Translations under genes and position numbers: made by a program | Source of the DNA: Karalla daura | Lineage: Eukaryota > Chordata > Actinopteri > Chaetodontiformes > Leiognathidae | Length of the DNA stretch: 64,000 nt | Direction: 5' to 3' | Assembly: GCA_029224185.1 (NCBI GenBank) | Contig: CM055211.1 | Location: 5,227,564 to 5,291,563, forward strand | The notes under the pieces: model-generated | Told to the model about the DNA's origin: nothing | Database searches by the model: none | Seen by the model: the letters and a program-made list of their open reading frames with translations, nothing else | Part shown: positions 1-13,360 of the stretch, in pieces | Layout of the letters: each line of letters begins with the position of its first letter | Position numbering within the stretch: position 1 is the stretch's first letter

Positions 1-455
1 GTTCCCTGAAGCTTCACGCTTTCATTGTGGAGCGCGCCACGTTCACACTTTTACGGCGCCCTTCCTGTGGCAGGAAATGGATCTGTAGATTACCAGAGGA
101 GTCATTTCTCCTTGGAAGCGTTATCAACACCCACCCCGTAAACACTTTTCCAACGTCTTCTTTAACTTGTATTCTGGGTTTCTGTCCCGGCGAAGACGAG
201 CGGGGAAACACCCTGGACAGGTTGCAGGGACTATTTCTTTCCTCTTTTTTTTGCCAGCATAAAAATACACCAGACAACAACAATGCCGTCCATGTAAGCT
301 GGCGTGCTGGCTAATGATGCCAGAGTTTACAAGCCGTCTGTTTCTCACTGTGGAAAAGTTTTTTGCAGCCGCTCGGAGGCCAATCCGGACCCTGTAAACA
401 GACTGCTTATTCAGATTATTTACTAGGGGGCATTAAATCATAAGAGGGCTCTTCC

Positions 456-461
456 TGTGTG

Positions 462-501
<40 letters not shown>
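456..501. repeat. (TG)n microsatellite
   Basis: About 46 bp of TG with one C interruption. Confidence 0.95.
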
Positions 502-503
<2 letters not shown>

Positions 504-1384
504 TCATCCCTGCTTCTCAGTGAGCTACGCTTTGTCCTCCAAGGGCTCCTGTGAAAAACTGGACCATAATAACGTGGTGACTGGAAATTCAGTTCCCCTC
601 GTAAAAAATCTTGTGTTTTCTCGCCAGCGTTAAATTGTGACTCCACATGGCCGCATGGAAACACCTTAAAGATAAGTTTGCCGGAGCTTCTGTTTCCAAA
701 TTAGCGCCACAAGGCATTTTAACGCGGAAAATCGACCCTTAATAACCCCCACAGGATCCCAAATCCCAATAATTAACTTGACAGATACCAGAATTTCATC
801 CCGTAATGGCTCGGTTGTAAAAAAAAACAAAACAAAATGACATAACAGCATATTTAGATTATGCTCTGGCCCTGGCGAGGGAAAGTCATTTGCTAAAAAA
901 AGGTTTTTCAGTTACGGTCGACGTGCCGCCATGAAAAGCCGTGTTTATCCCAGAAGTCCTCCGGGATGAAACGTGTCACCGCTGCCATCGTGCAGGAGCT
1001 CAAAAACAACTCGGGCTGACAGAGGCACCTTTATGCTGCGCCAGGAGCCACTGGAACCCAGTGTGGTACCGGGAGCATTTTTCTTTGACCGCGTCATACG
1101 TTACACCGAGGTGTGCGGAGATGAGTTCCCTCTGTCATCGAGAAGTCCCAATAAGAGGTTTTGACTCAGAGGTACAGACCTCGCTCCTGCTAAGAAAATA
1201 CATGTGAGTAAATGAGTGAAAACTCAGACTGAGCGTAAACAGGAAAAATAAATGCTCGCACAACCTCTGCCCCAAATTCAAACAGCCTCTAAATTTAGAG
1301 GGAATCCAGTAATGTGACAGCTATTATGTAGCGTAATTTTGTCATTTCTTGGACCGTGACAATAAAGGCTGCTCTCACACTCAT

Positions 1385-1490
1385 ATCAGGGCTTCACACT
1401 GAAACCTAGAAGCAATCGAGAGCCTCCAATCCAACCTAAATGTGCATGTTTTTGGACCGTGATAGGAAACTGAAGCAGAGAGAGAGAGGT
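1385..1490 (+). mobile_element. Fragment of the same teleost interspersed repeat
   Basis: The 'ccaatccaacctaaatgtgc' and 'atgtttttggaccgtgatag' wording matches the typical 'caacctaacatgcatgtttttggactgtggg' core of the repeat seen at 20.4, 32.1, 51.7 and 53.9 kb. Very degraded. Confidence 0.45.
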
Positions 1491-2349
1491 CTTATGTTTT
1501 ATTCTTCTGGCAGCACTATCCACCTTTTAAACCTATTAAACTCTTATAATAAGGATTACTGGAGATCACCTTTTGGAAAATAGTGTTCTGGGTGGGGATT
1601 TCATCAGCCTTGAACAATCGTGATGGGAAGAGAGTCAGATTGGCAGTTGTTTAGATGGCAGTAATGATCTCATTATTGCATTCACACCTCTGACATTTCT
1701 TTGGTGCGTCGGACTGTTATTAAGTTCGATCCAGTGAGTTACACCACGATGCACACAATCTCCAGAGGGGGTGACGCCATATACGGGAATAATTAGTCAT
1801 TAAAAAGCCCCCCCCCCCCCAATTATTGTTAATAATCGTGGGTGAAAGTCGCTTTTCCTTCATGTTCAAGAATCGTATGAGAAACGGCTCCGCATTCTTC
1901 TCGGAAACCCGAGAGCGAACGGGGGTTAGAAAAGTTAACAAATAACGCGGCGGGCCCCACACCTGACAGGACGGGCCGAGACACGGGACCACACAGTCTG
2001 CGGCCCCGGAGAATGCCGGGCCATAAGATCTATTAAGACAACAAACCGCTGGCTGCAGTTTCCCAGGCCGCAGATGAGCCGGGCTGGCCGTACTTGCCAG
2101 GGACCGTCCCGGGGATGTCGGGGCCCCGGCCGCAGAAAGCGATCGAGCGGGGAAGGTGAGGGGGTCACAGCCCGGGACGGCACGGCTACAGATATTACCA
2201 CAACCTGTCTTGTTTATTTCATCTTGGGAGCTCCGGGACGCAGCCAACCTGCCCTCTATTAGACTATACAGTGACACCTGAGCCGACTTTTTTTCTCCCC
2301 TTCCCTCTTCATACATCTCATGCGGTCGCAGGGCGTCTTGGCGGAGCAT

Positions 2350-2515
2350 TCCTTATGCCAAAACTCCTGGGAAATACTTTGGTTTTCATTAAAAATGCGT
2401 CTCACAGGCTGAGACGTGTGTTTCGGGATGGGAAGTTGACAGATGGCTCTATTTTGGTAATGCATTATGAGCTATCAGCACCGCTCTGGTTTGCATATGC
2501 CCCGGGAGGTATTTT
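2350..2515. promoter_or_regulatory. Candidate non-coding regulatory block
   Basis: It holds a perfect 7-bp-arm hairpin (2398-2416), the 10-bp palindrome TAATGCATTA (2458-2467) typical of paired homeodomain/POU sites, and an octamer-like TTTGCATATG nearby. It lacks microsatellites and coding signal. Inference from motif density only. Confidence 0.3.
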
Positions 2516-4099
2516 CCCATAGTTCCTAGAAAGTGAAGCATAGAACAAATGGTTGGGGGTGGGGGTAGGTTGAGAAGAGAAACACGAGTAAGAAAACATA
2601 TGTTGTTGCCTCAACTTTATAGACGTTCTTAGAAAGTACAATAAAGTCGAGGAGAGAGAGTTTGATCTGCAGCGAGCTCTGAAAGCTGCGTAAAAAGCCT
2701 CAGCACTAAAAGCAGATTATTGCAGTTTATTTCCATTATTACGAACTTCATAGCTCTTTAAATGTCGGTGGGAGCCCCCCACCCCCCCTCTGGCTCTGCC
2801 AGACAGGAACAGAAGAAGCAGATAAAGATAAAGATGAAATAAAAAGTGTGAAGAGAAAAATGTAATAAGGGGGGGAAATGGCAGCGAAGAAAGGCTCCGC
2901 TTTGCCACTTCAAAGCGCGTAAAGAAAGAAAAAGGGATGAATGCTGCGTCCGCAGGCGTGTGGGCAGGATCGATGCTCTGCTCCCACCGCATCCTGACTC
3001 ACATGCGTAGGATTCACACATTATGTTAATATAGTGTCAACCAAGCAGGTTTCCTCACAGACGTCAGGACCTGTCCCTCCTAAATCCGAGGTATTTGTTT
3101 TACGACAGGAGGGGGGAGCGTGTCCGATCCTCCTGGCTTTGTTCCGAGCGGCTTCCTGCCGTTAACCCCCGAAAACCTACGTCACAGGGCTGGGGCGCTG
3201 TCCGGAGCAGAGGTCGGAGGTCAAGAGACGGACGGGGGGGGAGGAGGGTCGGGGTTAATGTCAAGATCAGACGGGGCGCGCTTTTGAAGGCGGCGGGTTA
3301 AGTCAACGTTTTTGTTGGTGTGTAGGCGGGGGCTCGACCTCGGCGCGTGGAGTCGGGCTGTGGTTCTTCTGCGCCTGCCTCCAGGTGCCGTGTGCAAAAG
3401 AAGCCACGAGACTTCAAAGCAGCATCTGAGGCGTTTTCTGGTGAAACCATTGTCCCGTAGCATCTATGTAAACGCCAGATGAAGCCTCCATTCAACCGTC
3501 GTCTACTCCTTTTAAATGCGGCCTAACATTAAATGACAAGTTATGTAAGAATCGGACAGGAATGGAGTTGTGTAACAAAATCCACCCCCCTCCCTCTTTT
3601 TTTTTTCTTATTATTAATTGATTCCTTTGTGCATTCGGAGTCACTCAGCCGTCCCGGTCCGCCGGGACAAACATCTCTGTTTTTCTGTTTGATGCACCTG
3701 CTGCTTTTGGCTGCGTCCTGCGGGAGGCTGCCCATTAGACCGGATTAGATTACGCACTCGCTCACACTTGTGGACTTCACTCATTAGTCACCGCTGTATC
3801 GCTTTCAGCCCTCTGAGTGCTTTTCACAGACTTCCCGGCGCAGAAAAATTAGCCCGTGCAAAAGAAAATCCCGGAAAAAAAACACGACATGTAACAACTG
3901 TGCATTCAACTCGCTTTGTTTCACAGTTTCTCCGTGTGAGAGAAGCAGGAGAAACGCTCCACGTTTGTCGTGCTCGAGACCGCAGCTGCGAGTCATGATT
4001 TGCAAACACACGGATGAACAATGCAGAGGTGGATTAGGCTGCAGGAGGGACCGAAACTGAACCCCACCAATCCAAGTGGACCATCAAATGGAGATTAAC

Positions 4100-4275
4100 A
4101 CGGCGGGAGCGTGTTTGCCAGGGCGACGGTCGGCAGAGTCGATCCTGGACGTGACTCGAGCAGAGAGGGCAGCAAATGGCAAATACGAAGAAATATGTGA
4201 GCGCGAGGCTATTTATAAAAGCGTGCCGAAGTCAAATGCCAACTTAATGAATGCGAAATTACAGGAGGTGTGTCT
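4100..4275. promoter_or_regulatory. Candidate regulatory block with a MEF2/TATA-like site
   Basis: CTATTTATAAAAG at 4209-4221 is a good MEF2 core and also TATA-like. The surrounding AT-rich single-copy sequence has no microsatellite. No exon could be linked to it. Confidence 0.25.
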
Positions 4276-4811
4276 GCCGAAACATCCGCGTGCTTTATTT
4301 GTTTCCTGCTTGAGGAGAAACAACACGACGTCTCGCAGGCCTCAGTCCGAGCCACCAAACTCAGACCTCCCCGACACGCATTCCCGTGAGCCATGTCCGG
4401 CGCACACCTCGTCCAATTTGCCTCGTTTTCACCCCTCCGCTTCCTCCTGCCCCCTGTTAACGGGGATGCAGGGATGGAGGGACGAGGGAGGGGGGTCGGA
4501 CAATCAATCAGGGTCATTTCCTGTTGAGTGGACGTCCCGTCTCGCAGGATGTGGCTTATAGGAGGGGGAGGGGGGGGGGGGCAGAAGCAGCAGAAGGGCC
4601 CCTGGCCTCTTCATGTCAGGAAATCTCTACACGTCTACTAAGTACCACGCTGTAACGTATCCGCAGGCACCTGAGCGCAGTAAGGAAATATCTACAGATT
4701 ACTCTGAGTTAATATAAACAATGTATGCGGTGCATTTTTAATGGGACTGGAAGTTGGAGGCATTTGAAGGCCGCTGCACGTTACCTCAGCTTATAAAACA
4801 TCCTCCTCCCC

Positions 4812-4814
<3 letters not shown>

Positions 4815-4878
<64 letters not shown>
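4815..4878. repeat. (CT)n microsatellite
   Basis: A 64-bp pure CT array. It gives spurious Leu/Ser and Arg/Glu ORFs on both strands. Confidence 0.97.
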
Positions 4879-4881
<3 letters not shown>

Positions 4882-7800
4882 CCCGCTAAATCCCAGTAAT
4901 ACCAGGGTGAGAGAATGGAAACAGCGCATTTCGGAGGGTTTCGTGGGTGCAGGTGGCGCCTGCAGCGTGAGTTTGTAGCAGAGCCAGTGCGGACCAAGTA
5001 TTCACACACGCATGTGAGGATTCCCGGGCATTTTGTGAATGCCGCATTCCTCCCTGTTCAGGTGGTTGAGAGAGGAATCGACCAAATACTAATAATAAGT
5101 CGTTAAAGGTGACCTGGAATGGTTGAGTGGGGCATTTATCCTTGTTTTAAGGTGCTAACAAGAGGCTGTGGAAGACTGGTTTCATCAGAAGTGCCTCAGA
5201 TGCTGTTTTACAAGCAGTTTTACGATCCTATTTTTAGCTGTGGGAATATTCTGGTGGGTTTCTGCACAGACCTGGTTCATGTTTGCACGCAGGATTTCCT
5301 CCGATTGGCTGTCGGGCCTGCCACTCAACGGAGCTCAGCAAACTTGCGATGACTGGAGTGAACGAGAGAAAAGAGTCAGTCCGATATTTTTTGAAGTCGT
5401 GACAAATAGCAGAGCCCGCACCACAGGCCGAGTTTCGACCTTGGGTAATTTCCTACGAGCAAACGGCATCCATGCAGACTTCACAGACGTTGCGATGACT
5501 CAAAGATTCTGTCTTGCTAGTAAAAAAAAAAGAGGCTCGAGCTGTCCGTGGAGACAGCTTTCACACCTGGGGAGGATGTCCTCAAGTGACGGGAGCGAGG
5601 CTTTTCAAATAAAACCGCACACCGCCCGCCTGTAAATACCCACCTCACGAATGAAGATCAAAGAACTCTTTTTACTTCACTCACTTAGACTTTCTCTCTC
5701 TCCCTCTCTCTCTCTCTCCCTTCGCCCTGCAGTGAAAGTGAAGGGGGGCATCTGCTCCGGACAAATGGCCGGTGGAAACTTACGCAACGACGAGCGGATT
5801 TATACCCGTTCGGAAACATCTCGCAGCGCAAAAGGACGGGGCCGTTCCTGGGGAGGGCGGGAGGGAACGGGGAAAAGTGGGAACGGCAACAGTGGAGCGA
5901 TTCACGTGAAGCCAAACGGGCGGTTTTCTAATGTGGAGATTGGTGTCGTCAGGGACGGGGGCTCCGCTCGCTCGCTGCTGTCAGTGGAGCTGAAAGGCAA
6001 TCATCCCGATCGCCCGTCATTTTCCCCGCGCCCTGACATCTTGAATAAAGCCTCTGTGGCGGGACAGAGAGAGAAAAAAGTGAGAATGTGCAAAAAAAAA
6101 ATGGCACTTCAACAGCAGGACCAGAATAACCTGCAGGAAGGCCTGCGGACTGGAAACGAGCTGCGAGGCCTCGTACCTCACACTCTGAGCCGTATAAAAG
6201 GGAGAAAATGAATGAAATCCAAATTTATCCGGGAATATGCACCATCATGAAAAGTGGATCCCGGAACATGACTTTACAATGTTTTTCTTCATTATTTGGA
6301 ACCTGGAACATATTCCAGCAGCTTTCTGCAGCTTTTACAGCACATTAACATATTACTTATTGCTTTTAATGTATTCTGGGGATCCTCAATTGCATCACCG
6401 CTCTTTTTCCTGTCTCCTATTTTTAACTGAGGATGAATAGAGTACTTATCTTTGTCCAACTCAACTCTAAAACCACTTCCATTACCTCTCCACACCTGTC
6501 CCCCACCCCAGCCCTTTTTCCCTTTGACCTGGACTCGTATGCAGTGTCTAATCCGGAGTGCTGAAGGTACAGTCGGTGAAACTGCCTCCCGTTGCATTAC
6601 AGTCACTGAAATACTGCTGCACTGCGTTCCTAAAGCCGTGACAGTTCACCTGGGTGATGATTCAATAGTTTCCCCAACTTTTGGAGAAACTAGTGTCAGC
6701 AGCAGTTGCAATTCTGTGGATGTTATTCTCCCCAGAAAAAAACCCAGCACAGCACATTTAAAGGGGACCTAAAACGGTCCAATGCCAGTTTACAAGCTCT
6801 TTAACAGTCATAATGTTGTTTGGGAATATTGTGGCCTTTTACATGAATGATCACATGCCATGATAAATGACATGTCTCAGTAACTAGAGCTTCTCTGCAG
6901 CTACAGATCCAGTCTTATATGTTGGAGCCAGGATCGGAGAGTTCAACATGTATCCATGAATGAAGACAAATGAGGATGAGGGTGGACTGTCGTCATTCCG
7001 GGCCAGGTCGGTAATTCAAACAAGCCGAGGTGCAGTTTGCATATTTGCTTTTGCCAGTGTGGGCGCAGCTGGTGAAGACACTGACAGTCGGTCCCACGCA
7101 GGCCGGTGACTCAGCCGGCTGCTGATTAAGGGATCCGAGGAGCCATCAATCAAACTCTGGAATCACTCCGACTCCCACTCGGGGCTGGCTGTGACGCCGT
7201 GTTTATCCAGCTGCTGGCCGGGTTTCCCTCGGACAGAGACCCCCACGCTCCCGTCCTGGCCGTCCACCGGAGCGCTGCACAAAAGAGAAGTAGGAAGAGG
7301 GGCTGGAAATTCAATCCACGCTCTGTTGCCATTTGCCAATTTGGGGTTGAGTTTATAGTCCATGTGTTTAAGGAATCATGGCTTAGAGCTGTGTCACAAC
7401 CTTGTCTCCGTGCCAGGCGTGCAAAATAAACAAGGTGCGTATGGTGTTGTATGAAACAATAAGCTTTTGAGATGTTTCTGCGCTCCGCAGCCAGCACAGG
7501 AAAAACAAAAAAAACATACAGTTTTAGCGGCCTCTGGGAAAGCCGGGAAGGCCGAAATCCCGACTCACCCACGTCGATGGGGATTTTGCAGGACACATTC
7601 ATCAGAAGCCGGACAAAGAGTGGCGATGATGGAAGCGGAGGAGAGAGGAATCCATTGGCTTCTAATTGACAAGAAAACTCTACTTTATTGTTGCACAAAG
7701 TTCAGCAGCTCAGTCTGGAATCCAACCAGAAGTGCAAAACTATGCAGCAGAAAAATGAGGTATGTGTCAAATGAGACGTATCCTCCGAGGTATGCAAAAG

Positions 7801-7980
7801 CGCAGGCGAGTGCGATGAGTTAAGACGCAGCGAGCCATGGCGCAGGACTCCTCGTTTTTTTTTTTTTTGTTCTTTTCTTTTGTGCGTCCACCGGGAGTCC
7901 GGGCCGGCGTTAAGTAAGGGAGCAGCTGCAGCGGGGCAGGATGGAGAGCCAGCTACTCCCATGGAATCCCCCAAACTCAC

Positions 7981-8016
7981 CCTCCTCCTCCTCCTCCTCC
8001 TCCTCCTCCTCCTCCT
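7981..8016. repeat. (CCT)n microsatellite
   Basis: Twelve perfect CCT units; the minus-strand poly-Arg ORF here is an artefact. Confidence 0.95.
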
Positions 8017-8807
8017 AGAGTCCATCACAGAGTGAAAAAAAAAGTCCTACCTAGAATAACATCCTCCTGCTGATTAATGCCAGTGTCAATCAAACATCAA
8101 ATCGAGGGGTTCAGGGGACTTGAGCTGGAATCACACCCCGAGAACTGTGAGGAAAAGCAGAATCTCTGGGAAAGACGCGTTAGCATGCTTCAGGGGTGAT
8201 AACACAGGTTGGGTATCTGTGAATTACAAAGTCTCCTCAGACCTGGAAAGTTGCGATTGAGTTTAATGTGGAACCGAGCGCTCGCTGCCAGTAAGCGGCG
8301 GCTCCTCCACCAAGAGCACGGAAATGTCTGGTCACACGTACTCAAAATAAGCGATTTCACTTCAAATGTTAACAACCTGGAGAGGGGAACGCTTTTCACG
8401 TTCCGTTTCGGACAAATTGTGCAGTCGGACTGTTCAGAAGTGAACCACCGAGATAGAGGTTGTTGTGCGTGTTTCAGGTTTTAAACATCGTGTCTGACAA
8501 CACGGCATCTCGTCGCAGTTACTTACTTAGACCAAATTGGTATGTGTATTGCGCTACGCGGCCTCTAATTAGACAGCGCAGTCGACATAGACATTCGAGG
8601 TCGGGCTCATTTCCGGCTTGATGCGAGAGGTCTCTGCTTTTCTGCGGAAGACAAAAAGATCTCGACATCGTCTTTTTAACACGCTGCAGAAGCTCTGTCA
8701 GCAAGTTCTCAGTGTGAACCTCTGTTGTGTCTGTAGACTCCTCCGGACTGTGAAAAGCTGTTTCCCTGCAGCCGGCAGACAGCCCTGATGCGAGGTATTC
8801 TCAAACC

Positions 8808-8820
8808 ACACACACACACA

Positions 8821-8857
<37 letters not shown>
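8808..8857. repeat. (CA)n followed by (GA)n
   Basis: A short CA run joined to about 30 bp of GA. Confidence 0.9.
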
Positions 8858-8862
<5 letters not shown>

Positions 8863-8994
8863 CAAGAAAACACACATTTTTGCACTTGAACACACTTTTC
8901 CCAGCCTGCAATGGGAATATAGCAGTAGTCTGACATCACTCATGTTACACATTGAGACAGACAGCTTGTCCCGCTGGATTAGTCTGGCCTTTCC

Positions 8995-9031
8995 CACACA
9001 CGCGCACACACACACACACACACACACACAG
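8995..9031. repeat. (CA)n microsatellite
   Basis: About 35 bp of CA with a CG interruption. Confidence 0.92.
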
Positions 9032-10187
9032 TGTGACATCATGTGGTGCCAGCCGCGGCCGCGGTGTATAAACTGCATGTCTGTGTGCAGACGTGTGTGG
9101 ACCTGCCCATGTGTGCTGTGCATTTTCTTTTCTTTTTTCTTTTTTTTTGCATATTGTTCTCGGTTTTCTCATCAGGGAGAAGGTCAGAGAGGCCACCTGT
9201 AAGAATAAAGGTCAAAAGAAAGCAGACAAAATACCTGTATTAGGGTCAAACGGAAACATATTTCACCTGTAGGTTTTTTTTTTTAGATCTCAGACTGTTC
9301 CTTTGGTCTTAGTGCCACAGCTGCTGCTAAACACTTGCTGATTGTGCAAGTGGGCACATCCCAAGAGTTCCTCCGAGGTGTATCTGCACAGCTTTCCCTC
9401 TCTGCGTTTCTCTTTCCGTCTTCCCTTTTGTCTGTCTGTCACGTCTGGAAAACAGATTAGAGGCAGTAGGAGCGGGGCCGCACCGAAAAGAGGTCACGCC
9501 ATGTGTGCGTATCTCTTTTCTTTTCCTGTCGTCCTCTTTTCTTTTTTTTTTTATTGCCTCTTCTCTCAGTTTCCATCGCTCGGTGCAAACATCCAACTGT
9601 CCCGGCGCTGGAATGTAACTAGATACTTTCGCGTGAGGTACTGAGCTCGACTGCTATATAAAACAAACTATAAATCAGCTAAGACACATTATTACACGGT
9701 AGGTGAATCTATCCAGTGAGGTAATAGAAACATTAACATTAGCTCTGCCTTTAAAACCTGTAACTGGAGTTAATAAGTAGGTTAATAAGTAGTTCTCTGC
9801 TTTGTTTTGACGGTAATTTGATGTTTCATGCTCCACTTTGTATATCGTTTCATGTTGCTAGCGTGTGTTATCGCCTCAACTCACTACATTAGTGATATCT
9901 TGTCTCATTGTTGGAATTGTGTAGTATTGTATTCCCTTGTCCAGTCGTATTGCATCTTAGTTTGAAAGACTGTAGGATACCTCGAGACCTCATCCCATTT
10001 ATCTCAGTGTTTAACAGCTAATAGTGATGGTAACAAGGACTCCTCTTTACCTGCCGGCTTCTTCCTCCAATCATGTTTGACTTGGACATATTTTCTAGAA
10101 GTTTCAAATCTACGTCCCCCCCCCCACACATGTAAGACTTAATCAAAGGTGCTGACAGAGGAGTTTTTATGTATGCTGCATGCGTGA

Positions 10188-10219
<32 letters not shown>

Positions 10220-11278
10220 CGATTAATGGGCCTCCACTGACAGACAGGGAGGAATCTCTGTCAGGGAGCGGAGGAGAGACTAAAAGCGTTCACCTTTACA
10301 TTAGGAAAACATGCTGGAGATGGATTCGGATAAAGAGCCGCAATAAATATCCGCACAAGTGCGAGCATGACAGTGGTGCTGATGCATGTCGGGTGCGTGT
10401 TATCTGTCAGCATCTGACTTGCACTTGAGGAAAGCAGAAGGGGTTGGATTTCTCTCTCTATGTACAGTATTTATCTATCTTTCTGTATTTATATACCAGG
10501 AAGCCTCTGGCTCCCATATTCCTGAGCCCACAGCTGTAGGAACGGAAGCAGAAAGCTGCAGGGAATCATCAATTACGATCATATGACTTTCATTGGAAAA
10601 AATGAAACGTAAACACGCCGCCGACTGTAAACACAACCCGTCCAGGCCTGAGCGGCTCGTGCACGGCAGCACAGACTGACCCCTCACCCTGCAGCGATCT
10701 GCCTGGACACTCCCAGCCTGATTAGATTTCCTGCCGCGGGTCAAAAGGATAAGAGGCAGAGGGAGAAAAGGTAGAGAAGGAAGGAGAGAGAGAGAGAAAG
10801 ACAGACAGACAGGCAGAAAAGAAGGAGGGCGGAGGAGAGGTTTGGACCGAGCTGGAGCGCACACGTCAGCAGCTTTGCCCTCGTCTCTTCACCCCTCGTC
10901 TTACACACACTTTCTGCGGGAGGAATATGGGTCACAAAAACACATTCCTGCCTCCTGAATATCCCCGCCATCCCTGTGAAAACAGATGAGAGGGGAGGCG
11001 AGTGCACTTTACACTAAAAGCACGAAAAGAAAAGAGGGGGAGACGGCTCGGGAACGGGCAGAGATAGATGAGCGAGACAAAACAGCGAGAAGGCAGTGTT
11101 TTCACTCGGACACGTGTTGAAGGCTTCAGATAAATCACACCCGAGTGTCTGGGAATGATGGATTTGACTCCGCGACATGTGACAGATTCCATAACACCTC
11201 CTTTTTTGACACCCGGGTATTTAGACAGTGAGGATTCAACAGCTTGTGGGGAATTCTCAGTTTTTCCAACCCATGCCT

Positions 11279-11338
11279 TGTGTGTGTGTGTGTGTGCGTG
11301 TGTGCACGCATGTGCATGCATGCATGCATGAGTGTGTC
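11279..11338. repeat. Compound (TG)n and (GCAT)n repeat
   Basis: A TG array passes into alternating TGCA and GCAT units; alternating purine-pyrimidine throughout. Confidence 0.85.
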
Positions 11339-11569
11339 TGACTCCAGTGTATGTTTTTAACCTCACTCTGACCTGGATGGTGTTGTTTAGCTTTTTCGGG
11401 CCTTGCAAATGCAAATATCCAGCGGCAAACCCAGGTGTGGAGACGCTTGAAAACTAAGTTTGAAAACTAAGCAAAAGTATTTGGAACTATATAAAAACAA
11501 TAGAAATTAGTCGAAATTATGATCTACGCACTAGTTCCTCATTTATTTTTATAGTATAGCAGTTAAAAA

Positions 11570-12560
11570 TGCTAAATACATTTGATAGTGACATAGAAGT
11601 GTATGTCTAAATGTGGCAGCATTGTCATGGTTACAGTCCAGCGAGCTAACGAGGTGATTAGATGCAGGTGTGGGGGGGGGAGGTTTAACGAGGCAGGGCA
11701 GGTGTGGAGGAGCACAGACTAAATTAAATATAGAAAAATGTCATATATAAAGATCTATTTAAACTGGGACAAACTGTATGAATTTGTATAACATGTTAAC
11801 ACACATAGTTTACAAGTATTGTCTATGCTAGTACTAGTAGGAGTCTAAAGATATTTTTCGCAATTATTAACTATATATATATATGTATCAGTAAAGTATC
11901 TCGACTCTACTACTATAATAAAAATGTTTTTAAAATATCAGTGTACCATCATGTATCATCCTGTAATATATATATATATATTTTGTAATAGCTGAGTTAT
12001 TAGTTAGAAATATGAAAACTGAATTTGATAGTGTCATAGACGTGTATGTCTAAATGTGGCAGCGTCACCATGTTTACAGTCCAGTAAACTAACGAGGTGA
12101 TTAGATGCAGGTGTGGGGGGGGGTCAGGTGAGGAGAGCTGATTGGCTGAAGGAGGAGAGGAGGAGCTTAATGAGGCAGCAGCTGGACAGGTGTGGAGGAG
12201 CACACAGTAAATAACGTTTTTATCCAGTAAAATATCAAGTTATTTTAAGATATCAATGTATCATCATGTAAAATATTTACATTTTGGAATAGGTGAGTAA
12301 TGGACAAATGCAGCAATATGAAAACTGAATTTGATAGTGACATAGACGTGTACGTCTAAATGTGGCAGCGTCGTCATGGTTACAGTCCAGCGAGCTAACG
12401 AGGTGATTAGCTGCAGGTGTGGGGGGATTCAGGTGAGGAGAGCTGATTGGCTGAAGGAGGAGAAGGAGTTTAACGAGGTGATTAGATGCAGGTGTGGGGG
12501 GGGTCAGGTGAGGAGAGCTGATTGGCTGAAGGAGGAGAGGAGGAGTTTAACGAGGTGGGA
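11570..12560 (+). repeat. Local tandem/dispersed repeat family with a 306-443 bp period
   Basis: The core 'tttgatagtg(a/t)catag...gtctaaatgtggcagc' begins at 11581, 12024 and 12330, each followed by 'catggttacagtccag', 'taacgaggtgattag' and 'gcaggtgtgggg'. Copies 2 and 3 also share about 90 bp upstream of the core, including 'atatcaatgtatcatcatg'-type sequence. Copy 3 holds an internal duplication: 'aacgaggtg' recurs at 12397, 12472 and 12549, a 75-77 bp period with 'aggtgaggagagctgattgg' in each unit. No coding frame fits. Confidence 0.8.
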
Positions 12561-13320
12561 GTATCCCTTAGAAATACGGATGAAAAGCAATAACTTCAAA
12601 TGAATAATTACAGTGTACTATGTGTACGCCTTGCTTGGAAACCTCCAAATAATATGTCAAACTTCCAAAACATTCAGACTGGAAGCAGAATAACTCAACA
12701 CCTTTTTACCGAAACTTGTTTCTCCGAGTTGAATTCCTTTAGCACTTTATTTTGGCCGCGCTGTAAAGAGTCGGGAGCCTCCTGAGGCCGAGCTGCTGTG
12801 CGTCCTGTAAAAAGGCAAAGGTCACGAGATTAATGGGGCCGGATGGTCCAGCGCCGCCACAGACCACACAAGCATCGTCCGACAGACCGCACAAGCTGCG
12901 CGGACCGGGGGTATTTTTATTTCGCAAAAATGACTCATTCGTCAACAGTTTTTGGGCTTCGAGCAGCGGGAGCAGATACAGAAGCAACAGACTGGGGGGG
13001 GGGGAGCTCAGGGTGCAGACCCAGAACCTCATATTTGAGCTGGTGGATTTTACAATATGGAGATTCAGCCCATGTGCTGAGTTACAGGGGCGATTTCGTT
13101 AAACTGCTCATTTAATGAAAGTTTTTCATCACAGGCACATTTTTATAGAACCAGATCTTCAGTTAGTCCATTCAGTCACATCTATAAAACGCCCTCTCTT
13201 CCCATTATCTTTCTAGGATTCTTTTTTTTTTTCCCAATCTATGATTTCCTGAAACAGAACTTGAGTCCTGACACGTCTAATCGCTCAGGAGACACATGGC
13301 CGGGTGCAAAATGTCAATAG

Positions 13321-13324
<4 letters not shown>

Positions 13325-13359
<35 letters not shown>
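13325..13359. repeat. (GT)n microsatellite
   Basis: A pure 35-bp GT array. Confidence 0.95.

Positions 13360-13360
<1 letters not shown>

Larger units (their letters stand above)
1..11569. other. Intergenic: no gene supported
   Basis: Apart from the repeats and candidate regulatory blocks listed separately, this is mixed-composition DNA. ORFs are all under about 210 codons, lack family wording and overlap on both strands. No tRNA- or rRNA-like segment was recognised. GC-rich patches lie at about 1.9-2.2 and 3.1-3.4 kb. Confidence 0.6.

Noticed and set aside
1720..2349. 209-codon minus-strand ORF
   Set aside because: No recognisable family, overlaps other-frame ORFs in a GC-rich stretch, and has no splice or promoter context.
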